Shown: positions 34,356 to 37,565 of the stretch, in pieces
Layout: every line of letters starts with the position of its first letter
Numbering within the stretch: position 1 is the first letter of the stretch
Source: Lachnospiraceae bacterium
GTDB lineage: Bacteria > Bacillota > Clostridia > Lachnospirales > Lachnospiraceae
DNA length: 37,565 nucleotides
Direction: 5' to 3'
NCBI GenBank assembly: GCA_028693705.1
Contig: JAQUUX010000027.1
Coordinates: forward strand, 1-37,565
Program-made: the position numbers and the translations under genes
The notes under the pieces: model-generated
The model's input: the letters and a program-made list of their open reading frames with translations, nothing else
The model's database searches: none
What the model was told of the DNA's origin: nothing

Positions 34356-34796
34356 ATGAAAAAGAATAAAGGCGGAATACAACTGCTAGGAGCTAAAGTA
34401 GGTGAGAAACTTATACCGGGACGTCCTGACAGATATGTGGTTACCGTCGAAATTCAATTGCAGGATGAAATAATCAGGAAGAAGATAATTACCAGTGATA
34501 AAAGAATACATTTGATAAAGAAAAATAAGTACATGCCAATTACCTATGTGGCCAGAAACAAAAAGTACTATTGGACGGATGATCGCTCCAAAGAACCTAA
34601 CGTGGGAGTTGCTATTTTATGCGTCGGAATAATTTTGGTGCTGCTTTGCGGTGTATTGGTATGGAGAAGTCATAGTACTAAACCCGATTACCACATTCGT
34701 CAGATTGCCATGTCAGATACAGAGAATATCAAGGTCTTTTATTCTGAATTTGAGGGAATTGATGATACAACTCAGAAAAAATTCATAAGATTATAA
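34356..34796 (+). CDS. Hypothetical protein with one membrane segment
   Basis: ATG 34356 gives 146 residues. The N-terminal 80 are polar and beta-rich with a repeat-like pattern (GGIQLLGAKVGEKLIPGRPD, RYVVTVEIQLQDEIIRKKII, PITYVARNKKYYWTDD); then a single hydrophobic segment VGVAILCVGIILVLLCGVLV (about residues 84-103) and a short acidic tail. It is cytoplasm- or surface-facing depending on topology, with no signal peptide. I do not recognise the family. It is likely in the TfoX transcript and ends just before the yjdF leader. Confidence 0.6.
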   Translation: MKKNKGGIQLLGAKVGEKLIPGRPDRYVVTVEIQLQDEIIRKKIITSDKRIHLIKKNKYMPITYVARNKKYYWTDDRSKEPNVGVAILCVGIILVLLCGVLVWRSHSTKPDYHIRQIAMSDTENIKVFYSEFEGIDDTTQKKFIRL

Positions 34797-34834
34797 TTCA
34801 CCCCAAAAGGTGTTTTATATAGGCAAAGATAAAA

Positions 34835-34950
34835 ACACAACGTGCGTAAGCACAGAGCTGGTAGGTAGTCCAGCCGTACCCGAAAGGGTATAAGTAGCCC
34901 TCCCTCCTTGGGTCGTCCATTCTTTGTTTGCAACAAAAATCAAAGGAGGA
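34835..34950 (+). ncRNA. yjdF riboswitch
   Basis: Three hairpins stand in a row: GTGC-GTAA-GCAC (34842-34853), GCTGG ... CCAGC (34857-34874) and TACCC-GAAA-GGGTA (34877-34890). The sequence GCCCTCCCTCCTTGGG follows. CCTCCTT (34903-34909) is the exact complement of AAGGAGG (34943-34949), the Shine-Dalgarno of the yjdF gene, so control at translation initiation is likely. The yjdF RNA class is known to precede yjdF genes in Firmicutes and to bind aza-aromatic compounds. The call rests on the downstream gene, the fold and the anti-Shine-Dalgarno. Confidence 0.85.
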
Positions 34951-34957
34951 ATTCGTT

Positions 34958-35374
34958 ATGGACGAAGCGATTGGAAGACTAACTGTATTTTTTGAGGAAC
35001 CCTTCTGGGTTGGTGTGTTTGAAAGCATTTCGGAAGGGAGGCTGTCAGCCTGTAAAGTGATTTTTGGCGCAGAACCAAAGGATTACGAGGTAAACCGGTT
35101 TATCCTGGAAAATTATGGAAGGTTGAAATTCAGTCCTGCTGTAAAAACCGAAGTTAAGAAGTCGTCAGGGAATCCAAAGCGTATCCAGCGTGAGGTCAAA
35201 AAACAATTGCAGGATACCGGAATTGGAACAAAATCCCAGCAGGCACTTCAATTGCAACGGGAAGAGATGAAAACAGAACGCAAACAGATCAGCAAGGAAC
35301 AAAGAGATGCTGAAAAAGAGCGTATGTTTGATTTGAAACAGCAAAAACGGAAGGAAAAGCACAGGGGCAGATAA
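34958..35374 (+). CDS. yjdF: YjdF family protein
   Basis: ATG 34958 with AAAGGAGGA upstream gives MDEAIGRLTVFFEEPFWVGV, then FESISEGRLSACKVIFGAEP, of 138 residues. The first 65 residues are the conserved YjdF domain (IFGAEPKDYEV, LENYGRLKFSPAV); the rest is a strongly charged helix with NPKRIQREVKKQL, KSQQALQLQREEMKTER and a Lys/Arg end, probably binding nucleic acid or coiled. The function is unproven; the gene is the usual target of the yjdF riboswitch, and the protein is thought to help cope with toxic aza-aromatics. A terminator overlaps the stop. Confidence 0.95.
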   Translation: MDEAIGRLTVFFEEPFWVGVFESISEGRLSACKVIFGAEPKDYEVNRFILENYGRLKFSPAVKTEVKKSSGNPKRIQREVKKQLQDTGIGTKSQQALQLQREEMKTERKQISKEQRDAEKERMFDLKQQKRKEKHRGR

Positions 35375-35392
35375 GCCCCTGCTTTTTCTATT
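35362..35392 (+). terminator. Terminator overlapping the yjdF stop
   Basis: CAGGGGC (35362-35368) pairs with GCCCCTG (35375-35381), then CTTTTTCTATTT. The TAA of yjdF lies in the loop. Confidence 0.85.
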
Positions 35393-35453
35393 TACAGCAA
35401 CGCAAGACAAAGCAGGAGAACAAATTCAAATAAAACATATAAGGAGACTTCAA

Positions 35454-35849
35454 ATGGCCATTTCAAATATGAAAGCAGAGTTTCAAAGCAGTATAGAGGA
35501 GGTTTGGAAAACGGTAACCTCGCTGGAAAATTATTCCTGGCGGAGTGATCTGAGTAAAATAGAAGTTCTAAGCGAGACTCAATTTGTCGAGTATACTAAG
35601 GAGGGCTATGCCACTACTTTTACAATTACTGATACAGATCCATATAAGAGATGGGAATTTGATATGGAAAACGATAATATGAAAGGTCACTGGACCGGGA
35701 TTTTCACACAAAAGGATGATGGCGTGGAAATTGATTTCACAGAGGATGTGACAGCAAAGAAAGCAATTATGAAGCCATTTGTGAAGATGTATTTAAAAAA
35801 GCAGCAGGCGGCTTATGCGGCTGATCTGGGGAAAGCGTTAGAACAATAG
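35454..35849 (+). CDS. SRPBCC (START-like) family protein
   Basis: A 131-residue single domain behind AAGGAGA. Its helix-grip pattern is plain: FQSSIEEVWKTVTSLENYSW at the start, a string of beta strands (YATTFTITDTDPYKRWEFDM, GHWTGIFTQKDDGVEIDFTE), and a long C-terminal helix PFVKMYLKKQQAAYAADLGK. Such proteins bind hydrophobic ligands or act as cyclases; nothing here fixes the ligand. It lies 34 bases ahead of the first metallo-beta-lactamase gene and may share its transcript. Confidence 0.88.
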   Translation: MAISNMKAEFQSSIEEVWKTVTSLENYSWRSDLSKIEVLSETQFVEYTKEGYATTFTITDTDPYKRWEFDMENDNMKGHWTGIFTQKDDGVEIDFTEDVTAKKAIMKPFVKMYLKKQQAAYAADLGKALEQ

Positions 35850-35882
35850 ATTAGTAATCATATGAATCAGAAAGAAGGAAAA

Positions 35883-36683
35883 ATGAAACTTGAAAATAAA
35901 CCCCGGATGACCTGGGAGACAATTAACAGAATGGAAGATATGACATGGTTTACCCATGCTTTGATTTTCGATGATTTACTTATTGTTTCTCAAAAAGAAA
36001 CAAGCTGTTTCGTATGGAAAACAGAACAGGGACTGGTGGTAATCGATGGTATATGGCCGGATAAAGCTGTATACGATGCAATTATAGAAGCAATAAAGGA
36101 TGTCGGCTGGAATCCTGATAAAATCAGCAAATTTGTAATGACTCATGGACATGTGGATCATACAGGATGCGGGAAATGGTTGGTTGATAACCACAAGGCA
36201 GTTACTTATTTATCAAAGACAGATGATGAATTTTGGAGAGAAAATCCTACCAAACCAGATCGTCCTGACACGTGGAAAAGCTTTGACATCGATCATTTCA
36301 TAGCGGATGGTGATATAATAGATTGTGGTGATAAAATGATTTATGTGTACGAAACTCCCGGACATACACCGGGCTGTTTGAGCTACATCTTCCCTGTTTT
36401 GGATAATGGTGAGCAACATATGGCGGCTTTATTTGGAGGTGCTACACCACCTTGGAATAATGAAGACGGAATACAACAATTTTTACAGTCAGTTGACTAT
36501 TTCTCAAAGGCTGTGAATGCAAAGAACGTAGATGTTATGCTTTCCAATCATACTGTTTTTGATAATGGAATTGAGAAAATCAATTATGCCGGAAAAAGAC
36601 TGGCATATATGCCCAACATCTATATTCTTGGACTGGAAGGCTGTAAAAAGTTTATGGAAGTATACAAAAATATAGTAGAATAG
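35883..36683 (+). CDS. Metallo-beta-lactamase fold hydrolase
   Basis: ATG 35883 with AAGGA upstream is preferred to ATG 35862, giving 266 residues. The MBL metal motif appears as MTHGHVDHTG (H-x-H-x-D-H), then VYETPGHTPGCL and the late VMLSNHTVFDNG; GLVVIDGIWPDK is the usual first strand. It is a two-metal hydrolase of the glyoxalase-II-like type; the substrate is unknown. The helical C-terminus is typical for secreted-type relatives, but no signal peptide is present. Confidence 0.88.
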   Translation: MKLENKPRMTWETINRMEDMTWFTHALIFDDLLIVSQKETSCFVWKTEQGLVVIDGIWPDKAVYDAIIEAIKDVGWNPDKISKFVMTHGHVDHTGCGKWLVDNHKAVTYLSKTDDEFWRENPTKPDRPDTWKSFDIDHFIADGDIIDCGDKMIYVYETPGHTPGCLSYIFPVLDNGEQHMAALFGGATPPWNNEDGIQQFLQSVDYFSKAVNAKNVDVMLSNHTVFDNGIEKINYAGKRLAYMPNIYILGLEGCKKFMEVYKNIVE

Positions 36684-36713
36684 AAAAATATACAGAAATA
36701 TAAAATACAGTAG

Positions 36714-36729
36714 TATGTTAAATAACATA
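36714..36729. promoter_or_regulatory. Palindrome before the second MBL gene
   Basis: TATGTTA-AA-TAACATA, perfect arms of seven, in the AT-rich 77-base space between the two MBL genes and about 20 bases before the AAAAGGAGAAA of the second one. It may be an operator. Confidence 0.4.
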
Positions 36730-36760
36730 GACCTTCAAATACTGAAAAGGAGAAAAGCTT

Positions 36761-37390
36761 ATGTATGAAGAAATCCAGGTATTAACTCATAGCAGCATTC
36801 GGATTACCGGGGAGCAGACTATTTACTTTGATCCTTTCCAGATAAAAGAACAGACCAATGATGCAGATATTATCTTTGTGACCCATGAGCATTTTGATCA
36901 TTATTCACCGGAGGATATAGCGAAGGTAAAAAATACTTCTACCATACTTGTAGCACCGAAGTCCATGGAAAAGGAGCTGACTAACAGTGGCATAGATATG
37001 GAGTTTACCGAGCTGGTTGAGCCGGGAGATGAACTGGAGATCAATACGGTAAAAATAGAAGTAGTTGCATCCTATAATGTGGGAAAGAACTTTCATACAA
37101 AAGAAAAGCGCTGGGTTGGATATGTGGTGACCATGAACGATACCCAATATTATGTTGCCGGGGATACGGATGTAAATGAAGATGTGGAAAAGGTGAACTG
37201 TGACGTAGCACTGTTGCCGATTGGGGGTCATTACACAATGGACAAGGCAGAAGCAGCACAACTGGCTGAAATGATTGCGCCAAAGCTTGCAATTCCTACC
37301 CATTATGGTTCCGTAGCGGGAAACCCACAGGATGGAAAGGACTTTGCAAAATTGTTAGAAGACAAGATTCCTGTTTTGGTAATGTATTAA
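36761..37390 (+). CDS. Metallo-beta-lactamase fold protein (UlaG-like type)
   Basis: A 209-residue MBL-fold protein with the order typical of UPF0173/UlaG-like hydrolases: LTHSSIRITGEQTIYFDPFQ, FVTHEHFDHYSPEDI, GYVVTMNDTQYYVAGDTDVN, VALLPIGGHYTMDKAEAAQL and the final PTHYGS. A strong AAAGGAG precedes the ATG. Substrates of this group include lactones and phosphodiesters; none can be inferred here. The probable insertion element begins about 90 bases after its stop. Confidence 0.9.
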   Translation: MYEEIQVLTHSSIRITGEQTIYFDPFQIKEQTNDADIIFVTHEHFDHYSPEDIAKVKNTSTILVAPKSMEKELTNSGIDMEFTELVEPGDELEINTVKIEVVASYNVGKNFHTKEKRWVGYVVTMNDTQYYVAGDTDVNEDVEKVNCDVALLPIGGHYTMDKAEAAQLAEMIAPKLAIPTHYGSVAGNPQDGKDFAKLLEDKIPVLVMY

Positions 37391-37483
37391 CTGCTGATTA
37401 GAAGATGCATCACTAATGGTACTTTTATCGCACAAGTCATATAGAGTAAAATTACCTTAAGTTGAAAACGAATTAAATAAAAT

Positions 37484-37549
37484 AGAGAATGCCACTTTAT
37501 GTTATGATTGAGTTACGACACAAAATCAACAGAAAGAAAGGTATTCTCT
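37484..37549. mobile_element. Inverted repeat leading into a cut-off ORF, possible insertion sequence end
   Basis: AGAGAATGCC (37484-37493) and GGTATTCTCT (37540-37549) form a 10-bp inverted repeat with one mismatch, the second copy lying directly before an ATG. The layout (inverted repeat, short leader with AAGAAAGG, ATG) resembles the left end of an insertion sequence or an attenuator leader. The rest is outside the window. Confidence 0.35.
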
Positions 37550-37565
37550 ATGAACAAAAGTATAC
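37550..37565 (+). CDS. Start of an ORF cut by the window edge, possibly a transposase
   Basis: ATG AAC AAA AGT ATA follows AAAGAAAGG at a normal distance, so the first residues would be MNKSI. Five codons are not enough to identify a family; the inverted repeat just before it makes a transposase a reasonable guess. Confidence 0.35.

Noticed and set aside
1-37565. CRISPR array, tRNA or rRNA genes
   Set aside because: No regularly spaced repeats and no tRNA-like cloverleaf or rRNA sequence were seen on either strand.

Overview
The window reads as a chromosomal segment of a low-to-mid GC Firmicute of class Clostridia, most likely family Lachnospiraceae. This rests on the conserved rho-rpmE-DUF1385-prmC-prfA block, a CIRCE-controlled clpB, small clostridial families (DUF4250, DUF4364, DUF3783), strong AGGAGG-type ribosome binding sites with TTG starts, a TetR-GNAT fusion regulator and an Rpn-type nuclease with an EKGI repeat tail. 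The species cannot be named from the sequence alone.

Layout. (1) 1-4.4 kb is an accessory, decayed zone. It holds a mosaic of an ABC ATPase fragment, a permease fragment and a sortase-type surface protein tail; a small putative nuclease ORF between two 79-bp direct repeats; an intact Rpn nuclease/transposase gene; and a lipoprotein gene with two indels in G-runs. (2) 4.4-10.2 kb holds a TetR-GNAT regulator, an XRE regulator with a membrane domain, an ICMT-like methyltransferase, a TRIC-family channel, a MATE exporter, a 234-nt inverted repeat lying on a broken thioredoxin gene, and an arsC-type reductase. (3) 10.2-24.4 kb is core genome: CIRCE-clpB-DUF4250-ASKHA/ferredoxin-polysaccharide deacetylase-rarA on the plus strand, malic enzyme-radical SAM-DUF4364 on the minus strand, then rho, rpmE, DUF1385, prmC and prfA. 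(4) 24.4-37.6 kb is a second accessory zone: a frameshifted DUF1016 nuclease, DUF3783, several GNATs, PhzF, an interrupted TraX-family gene, an alpha/beta hydrolase, an Asp/Glu racemase, an amidohydrolase, a truncated XRE gene, PAP2, TfoX, a yjdF riboswitch with yjdF, an SRPBCC protein, two metallo-beta-lactamase-fold proteins, and the left end of a probable insertion sequence at the edge. No gene-free stretch exceeds 300 bases.

How the genes work together. The clearest cross-link is a 15-bp palindrome, TTGAACGATATTCAA. It occurs twice around the promoter that leads into the TetR-GNAT gene and once, with its last base changed, just downstream of the promoter of the phzF-led run 23 kb away. 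This suggests one TetR-type regulon joining both accessory zones. The phzF-GNAT-traX-hydrolase-racemase-GNAT-amidohydrolase run is packed with short gaps and overlaps and looks like a small-molecule modification or salvage operon of unknown substrate. The other distinctive features are the yjdF riboswitch with a visible anti-Shine-Dalgarno, the very large hairpin that supplies the stop codon of the MATE gene, and a series of broken genes, two of them broken in homopolymer runs (G4 and A8) and one by a single in-frame stop.
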